Positions 16,574 through 25,528 of a DNA stretch of 34,431 nucleotides are shown piece by piece (positions within the stretch are counted from its first letter, which is position 1; the number at the start of each line of letters is the position of its first letter). The notes under the pieces were generated by a model, which had not been told where the DNA came from, did not search any database, and saw nothing but the letters and a program-made list of their open reading frames with translations. A program made the position numbers and the translations under genes. The stretch comes from Salipiger bermudensis HTCC2601 (lineage in GTDB: Bacteria > Pseudomonadota > Alphaproteobacteria > Rhodobacterales > Rhodobacteraceae), in the NCBI RefSeq assembly GCF_000153725.1, contig NZ_DS022276.1, positions 234,106-268,536 on the forward strand, written 5' to 3'.

Positions 16574-17916
16574 CAGAGCCGCTCGATCACCGCGCCAAGC
16601 CCGCTCATCAGCGGCTCGAAGATCGGGAAGGATGTCGCGATCGGTCCACCATCATCGACCCGCACCGGCTCCGTCGTGGCCAGCCCCATGACAAGGAAGG
16701 ACATGGCGATGCGGTGGTCCAGATGGCTCGCCGTCTCGGCCCCGCCCGGCACGTTGCCATGGCCGCGGCCATGCACCGTCCACCAGTCCTCGCCCTCGTC
16801 GACCTCGACACCGTTGGCACGCAGCCCCGTCGCCATGGCGTCGATGCGGTCGCTTTCCTTGACCCGCAGCTCCTTGACGCCCGGCATGTGGGTCTTGCCC
16901 TCGGCAAAGCTCGCCACCACCGACAGCACCGGGTACTCGTCGATCATGCTGGCGGCGCGCTCGGCCGGCACCTCGATGCCCTTGAGATCCGGCGAGAACC
17001 GCGCCCGTAGATCCGCCACCGGCTCGCCGCCCTCTTCGCGCGGGTTCTCGAAAGTCAGATCCGCGCCCATCTCCTGCAGGGTGAAGAACAGGCCCGCGCG
17101 GGTCGGGTTGAGGCCGATATTGGGCACCAGCACGTCCGAGCCCTCGGTGATCAGCGCGGCGCAGACCGGAAAGGCCGCCGAGCTCGGGTCGCGCGGCACC
17201 ACGATGACCTGCGGCTTGAGCTCCGGCTGGCCGGTCAGCGTGATCACCCGGCCCTCTTCGGTCTCCTCGGTGACGACCTTGGCGCCGAAACCGGTCAGCA
17301 TGCGCTCGGAATGGTCGCGCGTTGCCTCGCGCTCGATCACCACGGTCTCGCCCGGTGCGTTCAGCCCCGCCAGCAGCACCGCGGACTTGACCTGCGCCGA
17401 CGGCACCGGCGTGGCATAGCGCACGGGCAGCGGATCACGCGCGCCGACAATCGTCATCGGCAGCCGGCCACCTTCGCGGCCCACCGCCTGCGCCCCGAAC
17501 AGCGCGAGGGGATCGGTGACCCGCGCCATCGGGCGCTTGTTGAGGCTGGCATCGCCGGTGAAGGTCGCGGTGATCGGCGTGGTGGCCATCGCTCCCATGA
17601 TCAGCCGCACCCCGGTGCCCGAGTTGCCGCAATCGATCACCTGCTCCGGCTCGGCGAATCCGCCGACGCCGACGCCGTTCACGTGCCAGGTGTCGCCGCG
17701 CTTCTCGACCTCCGCCCCGAAGGCGCGCATCGCCTTGGCGGTGTCGAGAACGTCCTGCCCCTCGAGCAGCCCGGTGACCCGGGTCTCGCCCACCGCCATG
17801 GCACCGAGGATCAGCGACCGGTGCGAGATCGACTTGTCCCCCGGCACATGTGCCTCGCCGCTCAGCCCACTGGACCGGCGTGCAATCATCGGAATGGCTT
17901 CCCCGTGGCTCGACAT
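16573..17916 (-). CDS. aroA: 3-phosphoshikimate 1-carboxyvinyltransferase (EPSP synthase, class II type)
   Basis: AroA joins phosphoenolpyruvate to shikimate-3-phosphate in the chorismate pathway. The 447-residue protein shows all four motifs that define class II enzymes: GDKS (26-29), SAQVK, RDHSE and NPTR. Other blocks are [20 protein letters not shown] and [15 protein letters not shown]. In the class II CP4 enzyme, Ala100 in NAATG reduces glyphosate binding. Here the segment is NSGTG, with Gly100 at that place, so tolerance should not be assumed. ATG 17916 has a GAGGGGG site upstream. It is the first gene of an operon with the membrane protein, cmk and the reductase. Confidence 0.97.
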   Translation of the reverse strand: MSSHGEAIPMIARRSSGLSGEAHVPGDKSISHRSLILGAMAVGETRVTGLLEGQDVLDTAKAMRAFGAEVEKRGDTWHVNGVGVGGFAEPEQVIDCGNSGTGVRLIMGAMATTPITATFTGDASLNKRPMARVTDPLALFGAQAVGREGGRLPMTIVGARDPLPVRYATPVPSAQVKSAVLLAGLNAPGETVVIEREATRDHSERMLTGFGAKVVTEETEEGRVITLTGQPELKPQVIVVPRDPSSAAFPVCAALITEGSDVLVPNIGLNPTRAGLFFTLQEMGADLTFENPREEGGEPVADLRARFSPDLKGIEVPAERAASMIDEYPVLSVVASFAEGKTHMPGVKELRVKESDRIDAMATGLRANGVEVDEGEDWWTVHGRGHGNVPGGAETASHLDHRIAMSFLVMGLATTEPVRVDDGGPIATSFPIFEPLMSGLGAVIERL

Positions 17917-17976
17917 CTCGCCCCCTCGCTTCCTGCTCTGTTATCGCTCACGGCGCTGATAGCAGCCGCCCGCGCC

Positions 17977-18048
17977 CCTGTCTTCTCTTCGTTCTCAAAT
18001 ACTCCGGGGTGAATTGGCGCAGCGCGCCAAGAGGGGCAGCGCCCCTCC
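17977..18048 (-). repeat. Intergenic hairpin repeat, copy B
   Basis: The plus strand has TCTTCTCTTCGTTCTCAAAT, then TTGGCGC/GCGCCAA (18014-18020 with 18024-18030, perfect 7 bp), then GGGGC-AGC-GCCCC (18033-18045). The layout matches copy A, but the variable hairpin has a different sequence, with the pairing kept. It lies just after trmB and before aroA, in the gene direction. Confidence 0.7.
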
Positions 18049-18053
18049 CCCGC

Positions 18054-18767
18054 TCAGCGTTTGCGGAACGTCATGTAATGCGGCACCCGGCCTTCGCGCA
18101 GCGCCTTCTGCTCGTAGCGGGTCGAGATCCAGTCGCCCCACGGCTCGCGCCAGTCCGCTGGCCCCTCGGCCAGCCATTCGAACCCGGCCTTCGGCACCTC
18201 GACCATGGTCTGGCGCACGTAGTCGGGAATGTCGGTGGCAACGCGGAACTCGGCGCCGGGCTTCAGCACCCGCGCCAGCGGCTCGAGATGCTCGGGCGTG
18301 ACAAAGCGGCGCCGGTGGTGCCGCGCCTTGGGCCACGGGTCGGGATAGAGCAGGAAGGCCTTGTCGATCGAGGCTTCGGGCAGCACGTCGAAAAGGTTGC
18401 GCACGTCGCCCGGATAGACCTTGACGTTCTCGACGCCGGCCCGGCGGATCTTGCCGAGCAGCATCGCCACGCCGTTGATGAAGGGCTCGCAGCCAATCAC
18501 GCCGACCTCCGGATAGGTCGCGGCCTGGTGCACCATGTGCTCGCCGCCGCCGAAACCGACCTCGAGCCAGACCGGCTTGCCGCCGAACATCGCGCCAGTG
18601 TCGAGCGCCGCGCGCTCGGGGTTCTCGTCCCAGTCCACCGCGCCGGGCGACAGCTTGGCGAGATCCTCGTCGAGATAGGCTTCCTGCGACGCCTTCAGCG
18701 TCTTGCCCTTCACGCGGCCATAGAAGTTGCGCCACGGGGCGCCGGGATGCTTGTTCGAACTGGTCAT
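18054..18767 (-). CDS. trmB: tRNA (guanine-N7-)-methyltransferase
   Basis: TrmB uses S-adenosylmethionine to make m7G46 in the variable loop of tRNA. The 237-residue protein has the SAM-binding motif LEVGFGGGEHMV, the acidic segment CEPFINGVAMLL, and the hallmark LLYPDPWPKARHHRRR followed by TDIPDYVRQTM. The N-terminal NFYGRVKGK is typical of alphaproteobacterial members. I chose ATG 18767, which gives the usual start and length. It lies 135 nt downstream of metK, which supplies its methyl donor, but that gap is GC-rich and may contain a separate promoter. Confidence 0.95.
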   Translation of the reverse strand: MTSSNKHPGAPWRNFYGRVKGKTLKASQEAYLDEDLAKLSPGAVDWDENPERAALDTGAMFGGKPVWLEVGFGGGEHMVHQAATYPEVGVIGCEPFINGVAMLLGKIRRAGVENVKVYPGDVRNLFDVLPEASIDKAFLLYPDPWPKARHHRRRFVTPEHLEPLARVLKPGAEFRVATDIPDYVRQTMVEVPKAGFEWLAEGPADWREPWGDWISTRYEQKALREGRVPHYMTFRKR

Positions 18768-18902
18768 GGCCGGGGGCTTTAGCGTCAAGCCGCGCGCGGG
18801 GCAATCCCGCAACGCCCTCTCACCATATCACTCCAGCTTCGCCCGCGCGGCATCGTCGCCGCGCGTGGCCCGTGTCCTGCGAGGGGCGCGGCCCTGCCCG
18901 CC

Positions 18903-20081
18903 TCAGACCTCGCGGCCGAGCGCGTCCGCGAGATCGGTCTTCTCCCAAGAGAAGCCACCGTCGGCATCCGCCGCGCGGCCGAAATGGCCGTAGGCGGCGG
19001 TGCGCTCGTAGATCGGCTTGTTGAGGTCGAGATGGGTGCGGATGCCGCGCGGCGTCAGGTCCATGACCTTGGGGATCGCCCGCTCGATCGCCGCCGGGTC
19101 GACCTCGGCGGTGCCGAAGGTGTCGACATAGATCGACAGCGGCTTGGCCACGCCGATGGCGTAGGACAGCTGCACCGTGGCCTTCTCGGCCATGCCGGCG
19201 GCGACGATGTTCTTCGCGAGGTAGCGCGCCGCGTAGGCCGCCGAGCGGTCGACCTTGGACGGGTCCTTGCCCGAGAACGCCCCGCCACCATGCGGCGCCG
19301 CACCGCCATAGGTGTCGACGATGATCTTGCGCCCCGTCAGGCCCGCGTCGCCGTCCGGCCCGCCGATCACGAAGGTGCCGGTGGGATTCACCCACCATTC
19401 GGTCTCGTTCGAGAGCCAGCCCTCGGGAAGCACCTCTCGGATATAGGGCTCGGCAATGGCGCGGATGTCGTCCGAACTGAGGCTCGGGTCGAGATGCTGG
19501 TGCGACAGCACCACCGAGGTCACGCCCACCGGCTTGCCGTTCTCGTAGCGTACCGAGAATTGCGACTTGGCGTCGGGGCCAAGCTGCGGCTCGGCGCCGG
19601 ACTTGCGCGCTTCGGCAAGGCGCTTGAGCACCGCGTGCGAGTAGAGGATCGGCGCCGGCATCATCTCGGGCGTCTCGTTGGTGGCGTAACCGAACATGAT
19701 GCCCTGGTCGCCCGCCCCCTCGTCGCCGCGCTCACCGGTCACGCCCTGCGCGATATGGGCCGACTGCTCGTGCAGCAGGTTGGTGATCTCGCAGGTTTCC
19801 CAATGGAACTTGTCCTGCTCGTAGCCGATGTCCCGGATGCAGGCGCGGGCGATGTCGGGGATGCGCTGCATGTAGTCATGCAGCTTGTCCTGGTCGGTCA
19901 GGCCGATCTCGCCGCCGATCACCACGCGATCGGTGGTGGCAAAGGTCTCGCAGGCGACGCGCGCCAGCGGATCCTCGGCAAGGAGCGCATCGAGGATGGC
20001 GTCGGAAATCCGGTCGCAGACCTTATCCGGGTGGCCCTCGGACACGGATTCCGAAGTGAAGGTGTAATTCTGTCGGGACAT
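18903..20081 (-). CDS. metK: S-adenosylmethionine synthase
   Basis: MetK condenses ATP and methionine to S-adenosylmethionine. The 392-residue cytoplasmic enzyme has the N-terminal [18 protein letters not shown], the ATP-binding [16 protein letters not shown], and the P-loop-like [19 protein letters not shown] near the C-terminal third. Length and order match the family. The coding region follows a SAM/SAH riboswitch whose 3' strand contains the ribosome-binding GGAG, so translation should fall when SAM is plentiful. It follows lnt by 66 nt and precedes trmB. Assignment and regulation are both well supported. Confidence 0.98.
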   Translation of the reverse strand: MSRQNYTFTSESVSEGHPDKVCDRISDAILDALLAEDPLARVACETFATTDRVVIGGEIGLTDQDKLHDYMQRIPDIARACIRDIGYEQDKFHWETCEITNLLHEQSAHIAQGVTGERGDEGAGDQGIMFGYATNETPEMMPAPILYSHAVLKRLAEARKSGAEPQLGPDAKSQFSVRYENGKPVGVTSVVLSHQHLDPSLSSDDIRAIAEPYIREVLPEGWLSNETEWWVNPTGTFVIGGPDGDAGLTGRKIIVDTYGGAAPHGGGAFSGKDPSKVDRSAAYAARYLAKNIVAAGMAEKATVQLSYAIGVAKPLSIYVDTFGTAEVDPAAIERAIPKVMDLTPRGIRTHLDLNKPIYERTAAYGHFGRAADADGGFSWEKTDLADALGREV

Positions 20082-20084
20082 ATT

Positions 20085-20130
20085 TGCTCCATTGGGTACC
20101 AGCCGTCACGCCAGGAAGCCGTTGTGACGG
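20085..20130 (-). promoter_or_regulatory. SAM/SAH riboswitch upstream of metK
   Basis: On the minus strand the leader contains GTCACAACGGCTTCCTGG, then CGTGAC, then a short linker and AATGGAGCA, ending 3 nt before the metK ATG. The GTCAC/GTGAC stem (20128-20124 with 20109-20105), the invariant-looking loop CGGCTTCCTGGCG, and GGAGCA pairing back to the loop as a pseudoknot match what I recall of this RNA class, found almost only upstream of metK in Rhodobacterales. Ligand binding would hide the ribosome site. Not confirmed by a covariance model. Confidence 0.9.
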
Positions 20131-20147
20131 GGATATGACGGATATCG

Positions 20148-21698
20148 CTACGTGGTTGCGGACTCGGCGTCAACCGAAACCCGGCGTCGCGGCAAAGACA
20201 ACGTAAACGCCAGAAGCCCGAGCAGGATCGCCAGAGGCAGATCCCCGGTGCGGCTGTAGAGCGTGACGCGCAGCGGCGGCGGCAGGGGCGTGTCCAGGTA
20301 ACCGGCCTCGCCGAGGGGCAGGCTGTCAAGCACCCGCCCCGCCCCGTCGATCACCGCCGAGACGCCTGTATTGGCCGCGCGCAACAGCGGCAGCCCCTGC
20401 TCGACCGCCCGCATCCGGGCCTGAGCGAGGTGCTGGTACGGGCCCGAGACGGTGCCGAACCACGCGTCGTTGGTGATCTGCAGCAGCAGGTCCGGGCGCT
20501 GTGGCGCGCGCAGGTCCTGCGGGAACACCGCCTCGTAGCAGATCAGCGGCAGCGCGCGGCCGAGATCGGGCCCGAGATCGATGGTGCGCGGCCCCGGCCC
20601 TGCGCCATAGCCGCCAGCAGCGCGCTGCGCCAGCCCGCCCACCTCGATCCTCGCGAAGAGCGCGGCAAAGGGCATGTACTCGCCGAACGGCACAAGATGG
20701 TGCTTGTCATAGGTCGCCTCGACCGCGCCGCCGGGTCCCGCGAGCGCCAGCGAGTTGAACCACGTGCCCTCCTCGACGCGCTGGATTCCGAGTGCCACCT
20801 TGGCCGGGCCGGCGGCGTCAGAGATGCGGGCGAGCGCGTCCTCGGCATTCTCGAGCAGCATCGGCAGAGCGGTCTCGGGCCAGACGGTGAGCGCCGGGCG
20901 GTCGAGCCCCTCGCTGGCGGGGGCGGCGGTGTATTCCACCTGGCGCTCGAAGAAGATCGGCACGAAGGCGCGGTCCCATTTCTGGTGCTGCGGGGCGTTG
21001 GGCTGCACAAGCCGCACCACCGGGCGCCCGGAGAGATCCTGCATCGGCGGGGTGATCGCAGTCCCGCCCGCGACCAGCGCCGCAAGCCCGGCAAGGCCGG
21101 CGGTGAGACGTGGCCAGCCAAGGCGGAGGTCGCGCAGCCCCGCGACGAGCAGCGCGGCACTGCCAAGTGTGAGGACGGTGAGCCCGTGCGTGCCGATCCA
21201 TGCCGCCCATTGCAGCGCCGGGGTCGGCGCCCAGAGCGAGCCGAGCGTGGCCCACGCAAAGCCGGTCAGAACATAGGCCCGGGCCAGCTCGACGGTGGAC
21301 CAGAACACCACGAGGGCGAACAGCCGGCGCCGCGGAACCGCGCGCCCAGCGCACCAGAAGGCCAGCGCCCAGAACAGCGCCAGCCCGGCGGCCAGCAGCG
21401 CCAGCGCGAAAGGCGCCATCCAGCCGGTGGTGGCGGCATCGACCTGGAACGGCTCGGTGACCCAGTTGAGCACAAGTGCAAAATAGCCGAACCCCGCGCC
21501 CCAGCCGGTGGCCAGGGCCCCGCGCGGACCGCGTGATCGCGCGAACAGGGCGACGATGGCAAGCAGCCCGGCAAAGCCCACCCAGGTCAGTGCCCAAGGC
21601 GCCTGCCCCAGCCCCAGAGCCGCGCCCGCCGCCACGGCGAGCGCCAGCTGCGCCAAAGTCTGGAGACGGCTGCGCGCGGCCCCAGACGTGTCAGGCAC
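20148..21698 (-). CDS. lnt: Apolipoprotein N-acyltransferase
   Basis: Lnt adds the third acyl chain to lipoproteins in the inner membrane. The 516-residue protein has several N-terminal helices (about residues 10-200), then a carbon-nitrogen hydrolase domain. The catalytic triad is complete: Glu275 in VWPETALP, Lys332 in YDKHHLVPFGEY and Cys387 in ICYEAVFP. NDAWFGTVSGPYQH and RAANTGVSAVID follow as expected. The start is a GTG at 21698 that overlaps the end of corC by 8 nt. One more helix lies at the C-terminus. It forms the usual phoH-ybeY-corC-lnt series. Confidence 0.97.
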   Translation of the reverse strand: MPDTSGAARSRLQTLAQLALAVAAGAALGLGQAPWALTWVGFAGLLAIVALFARSRGPRGALATGWGAGFGYFALVLNWVTEPFQVDAATTGWMAPFALALLAAGLALFWALAFWCAGRAVPRRRLFALVVFWSTVELARAYVLTGFAWATLGSLWAPTPALQWAAWIGTHGLTVLTLGSAALLVAGLRDLRLGWPRLTAGLAGLAALVAGGTAITPPMQDLSGRPVVRLVQPNAPQHQKWDRAFVPIFFERQVEYTAAPASEGLDRPALTVWPETALPMLLENAEDALARISDAAGPAKVALGIQRVEEGTWFNSLALAGPGGAVEATYDKHHLVPFGEYMPFAALFARIEVGGLAQRAAGGYGAGPGPRTIDLGPDLGRALPLICYEAVFPQDLRAPQRPDLLLQITNDAWFGTVSGPYQHLAQARMRAVEQGLPLLRAANTGVSAVIDGAGRVLDSLPLGEAGYLDTPLPPPLRVTLYSRTGDLPLAILLGLLAFTLSLPRRRVSVDAESATT

Positions 21699-22662
21699 TC
21701 TGCGCCTCGGCGGAGGCCTCGGCGCGCGGCTCGGCCTGAAGCGGTGCGACCGGTTCGGCCGGGCGCATGGCACTCGGCCCGGCACCTGCGGTCTGCTCGT
21801 GCGGCCGGATGCGCAGGCGCTTGATGCGGCGCGGATCGGCGTCGACAACCTCGAGATCGAAGCCGCCCGGGTGCGGCACCACCTCCCCGCGCGCCGGGAC
21901 GTGGCCGGCAAGCATGAAGACCAGACCGCCAAGCGTGTCGATCTCTTCCTCGTCGATCTCCTCGTCGGCGGTCAGGGCGATACCGGTCTGGGCCTCGAAC
22001 TCCTCGAGCGGCGTGGTGGCCAGCGCCAGCCAGCTGCCGGATTTCTCGCGGAAGAAATTGCGGCCCTCGTCGATGTCGTGCTCGTCCTCGATCTCGCCGA
22101 TGACCTGTTCGATCAGGTCCTCAATGGTCACAAGCCCGTCGACCCCGCCGTATTCGTCGATCACCAGCGCCATGTGCCGGCGCTCGGTCTGCATCTTGGT
22201 GAGCAGCACGCCGATCGGCATCGAGGGAGGCACGAAGACCAGCGGGCGCAGGATCTTGTTCAGATCAAAATCCTCTTCGCTGCCGTTGAACCCGTGGCGC
22301 AGCGCGAAGTCTTTCAGGTGCGCCATGCCCACCGGCGTGTCGAGCGTGCCCGAGAACACCGGCAGGCGGGTCATGCCGCTGTCGCGGAAGACCTGCACCA
22401 GCTCGGACTTGGTGATGGTGTCGGGCACCGCGACGATCTCGGCCTTGGGAATCGCCACGTCCTCGACGCGCATGCGGCGCAGGTTCATCATGCCGGGACG
22501 CGGCATGGCGACCGTAACGGAGGCGCCGCCAGCCTCTTGGCCGTGCTCCTCCTCCGGTTTCAACGCTTTGATAAGGCGGCGGAAAAGTCCATCGCCCGCG
22601 GGTGCATCTGTCAGCTGCTGCGCGCTTTGCGCTGCCGTAGACGAGCCGTCGTTATCGCCCAT
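21691..22662 (-). CDS. corC: CorC/HlyC family CBS-domain protein
   Basis: A 323-residue cytoplasmic protein with a tandem CBS pair (about 60-185; AEIVAVPDTITKSELVQVF, then MPIGVLLTKMQTERRHMALV) and a C-terminal CorC/HlyC transporter-associated domain (VIDEYGGVDGLVTIEDLIEQ onward, ending near RIKRLRIR). The family's N-terminal membrane domain is absent, as in the soluble CorC type linked to magnesium and cobalt efflux. The last 30 residues are Ala/Pro-rich and probably disordered. The start is ATG 22662. In this neighbourhood the gene is conserved between ybeY and lnt; its exact role is unsettled. Confidence 0.93.
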   Translation of the reverse strand: MGDNDGSSTAAQSAQQLTDAPAGDGLFRRLIKALKPEEEHGQEAGGASVTVAMPRPGMMNLRRMRVEDVAIPKAEIVAVPDTITKSELVQVFRDSGMTRLPVFSGTLDTPVGMAHLKDFALRHGFNGSEEDFDLNKILRPLVFVPPSMPIGVLLTKMQTERRHMALVIDEYGGVDGLVTIEDLIEQVIGEIEDEHDIDEGRNFFREKSGSWLALATTPLEEFEAQTGIALTADEEIDEEEIDTLGGLVFMLAGHVPARGEVVPHPGGFDLEVVDADPRRIKRLRIRPHEQTAGAGPSAMRPAEPVAPLQAEPRAEASAEAQSA

Positions 22663-22698
22663 TGTTCCTATCCAAAAACGGGGCCGTTGCCCCAAGCG

Positions 22699-23181
22699 TT
22701 ACGAATATGGGTCCTCGATACCCATTTTGCCAAGTATTTCCGTCTCGAGAGTTTCCATCACCGTGGCTTCCGCGTCACTGATGTGGTCATAGCCCAGCAG
22801 GTGCAGCGTGGCGTGCACCATCAGGTGGGTGATGTGATGGTCCAGCGGCTTGCCCTGTTCGGCGGCCTCTCGGGCGCATGTTTCCCAGGCGATGGCGATG
22901 TCGCCCAGCTCCTCCGGCATGCCGTCCTCACCGCCTTCCGGCGGCTCTTCGGGGTCACGCTCCTCCGACGGCCAGGACAGCACGTTGGTGGGCTTGGGCT
23001 TGGCGCGGAAATCGCCGTTCAGTTCGGCGATGCGGGCATCGTCGCAGGCCAGCACGGCGATCTCGAAGCGCTCGGGGTCGAGCGAGAGATGCGACAATGC
23101 GGCGCAGGCGGCGCGCTCGGCCAAGGCCTCGAGGCCGGCCGCCTGCCAGCGCGGGTCTTCGAGGAGAGTGTCGGTCAGCAT
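22699..23181 (-). CDS. ybeY: Endoribonuclease YbeY
   Basis: YbeY is a zinc-dependent single-strand endoribonuclease needed for 16S rRNA 3' maturation and ribosome quality control. The 160-residue protein carries the signature HATLHLLGYDH near the C-terminus (the three-His metal site) and the middle block NGDFRAKPKPTNVLSWPS. An acidic insertion (EERDPEEPPEGGEDGMPEE) lies between them. It follows phoH after a 161 nt gap that contains repeat copy C, and precedes corC by 36 nt. Assignment is secure. Confidence 0.97.
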   Translation of the reverse strand: MLTDTLLEDPRWQAAGLEALAERAACAALSHLSLDPERFEIAVLACDDARIAELNGDFRAKPKPTNVLSWPSEERDPEEPPEGGEDGMPEELGDIAIAWETCAREAAEQGKPLDHHITHLMVHATLHLLGYDHISDAEATVMETLETEILGKMGIEDPYS

Positions 23182-23216
23182 CAGGGCCTGGTCCTGCTTG
23201 TGTCAACGTCGCAGCC

Positions 23217-23286
23217 GGGGGCGCTGCCCCCGCCCCGGACCTGCGTCCGGGGCTCCCCCGAGGTATTTTTCAACCGGAGAAGGACA
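23217..23286 (+). repeat. Intergenic hairpin repeat, copy C
   Basis: The plus strand reads GGGGGC-GCT-GCCCCC (23217-23231), CCCCGGAC/GTCCGGGG (23233-23240 with 23245-23252, perfect 8 bp), then CTCCCCCGAGGTATTTTT and CAACCGGAGAAGGACA. The order is as in copies A and B, but the element faces against the flanking phoH and ybeY genes. The direction is therefore not tied to terminating them. Confidence 0.75.
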
Positions 23287-23342
23287 TGTGGGGCGTATAG
23301 CGGCTGGCGGCTGGCGCGCAAGAGGCAGGCGCGCCGCGAGGA

Positions 23343-24323
23343 TCAGCCCGAGACGTCCTGTTCGTAGGCCTCGATGATGGCGGCGACCAGCGGGTGACGC
23401 ACGACGTCCTTGCCGGTGAAGTAGTTGAAGCCGATCTTGTCGATCGCGGAGAGCAGACGCTCGGCATCCTGCAGGCCCGAGGGCACGCCGCGCGGCAGAT
23501 CGACCTGGGTGCGGTCGCCGGTGATCACCATGCGCGAGCCCTCGCCGAGACGGGTCAGGAACATCTTCATCTGCATGGTGGTGGCGTTCTGCGCCTCGTC
23601 GAGCACCACGAAGGCGTTCGACAGCGTGCGGCCGCGCATGAAGGCCAGCGGCGCGATCTCGACGGTCTTCTCCTCGCGCATCTTGGCGAGCTGCTTGCCG
23701 GGCAGGAAATCGTTCAGCGCGTCGTAGAGCGGCTGCATGTAGGGATCGACCTTCTCCTCCTGCGTGCCGGGCAGGAAGCCGAGGCGCTCGCCGGCCTCGA
23801 CCGCGGGGCGGCACAGGATGATCTTGTCGACCGCGCCGGTGATCAGCATGTTCACGCCCACGGCGACGGCGAGATAGGTCTTGCCGGTGCCAGCGGGGCC
23901 GATGCCGAAGCACATCTCGTGCTGGTAGAGCGAGCGCACATAGGCCTTCTGGGCGTCGGTGCGCGGCTCGATCAGCTTCTTGCGGGTCTTGATCTCGACC
24001 TTGCCGCCCTCGAACATCTCGAGCTGGCCGCCGCTGGCCTCTTCCTCGGGCTCGGGGGCGAGGCGGAACTCGCGGTCGATGTCGGCCCGGCCCACCGAGC
24101 GCCCCTGCTCGAGCCGCTGGTAAAGCGCGCCGAGCACCTCGCGGGCGGCGGCCTGCGCCTCTTCGGGGCCGTGGATCGCGAGCTGGTTGCCGCGGCGCAG
24201 GATCTGCACCCCGGTTCGGGTCTCGATATCGGTGAGGTTGCGGTCGAATTCGCCGCACAGATCGATCAGCAGCCGGTTGTCGGGGAATTCGAGGATGGCT
24301 TCTGTCAGAGTGCCTGTCGTCAC
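23343..24323 (-). CDS. ybeZ: PhoH family ATPase
   Basis: A 326-residue P-loop ATPase of the PhoH family (YbeZ), commonly adjacent to ybeY and thought to act with it in RNA/ribosome metabolism. The Walker A motif [11 protein letters not shown] and Walker [10 protein letters not shown] are clear, with [17 protein letters not shown] and [17 protein letters not shown] as further family blocks. The N-terminal 90 residues form the KH-like domain ([13 protein letters not shown]). Sensor Arg residues lie near the C-terminus. In relatives miaB directly precedes phoH; here an OmpA/lipoprotein pair and a strong terminator intervene. Confidence 0.95.
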   Translation of the reverse strand: MTTGTLTEAILEFPDNRLLIDLCGEFDRNLTDIETRTGVQILRRGNQLAIHGPEEAQAAAREVLGALYQRLEQGRSVGRADIDREFRLAPEPEEEASGGQLEMFEGGKVEIKTRKKLIEPRTDAQKAYVRSLYQHEMCFGIGPAGTGKTYLAVAVGVNMLITGAVDKIILCRPAVEAGERLGFLPGTQEEKVDPYMQPLYDALNDFLPGKQLAKMREEKTVEIAPLAFMRGRTLSNAFVVLDEAQNATTMQMKMFLTRLGEGSRMVITGDRTQVDLPRGVPSGLQDAERLLSAIDKIGFNYFTGKDVVRHPLVAAIIEAYEQDVSG

Positions 24324-24417
24324 GCATGTCTCCTGCGCCTAGAGTCGCTCCCATCGTGCCAAGCGGCCCGGGGAAGGGCAAGCCCCGCGATGCGCCCATG
24401 GCCTGCGCAGAAGCAAA

Positions 24418-24447
24418 ACGACCGCGCGATGGGCACCGCGCGGTCGT
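24418..24447 (-). terminator. Rho-independent terminator of the OmpA/lipoprotein pair
   Basis: ACGACCGCGCG (24418-24428) pairs perfectly over 11 bp with CGCGCGGTCGT (24437-24447) across an 8 nt loop. On the minus strand it ends in CGTTTTGCTT, giving a T-tract. It lies 27 nt after the lipoprotein stop codon and isolates this pair from phoH. Confidence 0.88.
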
Positions 24448-24473
24448 GTCTCTGCGTCAGGCTCTGCGCCGGG

Positions 24474-24779
24474 TCAGATCGGATCGCCGATCACCGAGCT
24501 CGCGCCCTGCTTGAAGTCGCCGGTGGCCACGGTCGGCGGCGCCACGCCGGAACAGACCGGCTTGCCGTAACGGTCGTAGCGGCGGGCGAGATAGCCCTCG
24601 ACGCCATCGTCGGCGATCCAGTTGTCGCAGCCGTCGGGATCGACCCAGACGCCCCACTTGAGCTGCGAGAGATCGTCGCGGTCGATGGTGTTGCGGTCCT
24701 GGCTCTTGTCGGGGCCGGCATCGCAGGCGGCGAGTACCAGCGCGGTGCCGAGGGCGAGAACGATGCGTACAGTCTTCAT
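24474..24779 (-). CDS. Small lipoprotein sharing a motif with the adjacent OmpA-like protein
   Basis: A 101-residue lipoprotein: signal peptide with lipobox LAAC, lipidated at Cys19, followed by Asp20. Asp at position +2 is a classical inner membrane retention signal in E. coli, although sorting rules may differ here. The mature part carries PDGC (48-51), Trp54, DDGVEGY (57-63) and GKPVC (72-76), in the same spacing as the neighbouring OmpA-like protein. The two Cys may form a disulfide. ATG 24779 has a GAGGAG site. It starts 11 nt after the OmpA-like gene and is closed by a terminator. Function unknown; envelope location is well supported. Confidence 0.85.
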   Translation of the reverse strand: MKTVRIVLALGTALVLAACDAGPDKSQDRNTIDRDDLSQLKWGVWVDPDGCDNWIADDGVEGYLARRYDRYGKPVCSGVAPPTVATGDFKQGASSVIGDPI

Positions 24780-24789
24780 GGTCGTCTCC

Positions 24790-25407
24790 TCAGCGCACAC
24801 ACAGGATTTCGACGCGGCGGTTCTTCGCCATGCCCTCGACGGTGCGGTTGGTCGCCACCGGGTATTCCTCGCCGTAACCGCGCACGTCGATGATGCGGGC
24901 GCCGGTGCCGCGCGCCACCGAGGCCACCGCGTTGGCGCGATTGTAGCTCAGGCGGCGGTTGTACTCGATGCTGGCGCGGGCATCGGTGTGACCGGCGATG
25001 ATGAAGCCGAAGGCGGTGGCGCTGTTGAAGAACTCTTCCAGCCGCGCCTTGCCCTTGGGCGAGATGTAGTACTTGTCGGTGGCGAAGTACTGGTCGGTGT
25101 TGAGCGTGCCGCAGACGTTGATGTCGCGGCAGACCGGACGCCCGTCCGGGGTCATGCGCGAGACCGCGTAGCCCTCGGCGCCGTCATCCATCACCCAGAT
25201 CTCGCAGCCGTCCGGCGACAGCGAGATCCCGGGCACGTAGCGCTCACCGCGGATGGTGCGGGTGTTCTGGGTTGAAATCACCGGTGTGTTCAGAGCCGCG
25301 CCGTCGCTGTCGGCGGCCACCGGGCCACTGACGCCGACCGCGGTTGCACAGGCCAGCGCCAGCGCGCCGACCACCCCTCTGAAGGCTTTGGAAATGCGTT
25401 TTGCCAC
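24790..25407 (-). CDS. OmpA family periplasmic protein
   Basis: A 205-residue protein starting at GTG 25407 with an AGGGGA site. Residues 1-32 form a signal peptide (ALALACATAVGVSGPVAA). Residues 57-93 hold PDGC, Trp, DDGAEGY and GRPVC, the same motif as in the lipoprotein that follows. The C-terminal half is an OmpA-type peptidoglycan-binding domain: FFNSATAFGFIIAGHTDARA, YNRRLSYNRANAVAS and TVEGMAKNRRVEI. There is no beta-barrel. It probably binds peptidoglycan. It follows miaB after 230 nt, a gap holding a palindrome. Confidence 0.88.
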   Translation of the reverse strand: MAKRISKAFRGVVGALALACATAVGVSGPVAADSDGAALNTPVISTQNTRTIRGERYVPGISLSPDGCEIWVMDDGAEGYAVSRMTPDGRPVCRDINVCGTLNTDQYFATDKYYISPKGKARLEEFFNSATAFGFIIAGHTDARASIEYNRRLSYNRANAVASVARGTGARIIDVRGYGEEYPVATNRTVEGMAKNRRVEILCVR

Positions 25408-25528
25408 AGCCTCTGTCCCCTTGTGCTTGATGTCCGCCAAGCCCGCGCGGGCGCGGGCGGCAGGCAAACGCTGCAATATTTACTCTAAGGCAAGACAGTA
25501 GCAGACATTTCCGCCCTGTGAAGGAAAA

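Noticed and set aside
16573-17916. EPSP synthase as naturally glyphosate tolerant
   Set aside because: Class II motifs alone suggest this, but the key residue is Gly, not Ala.
23394-24893. 499-codon open frame on the plus strand opposite phoH and the lipoprotein
   Set aside because: It spans two real genes and a perfect terminator, and has no recognisable domain.
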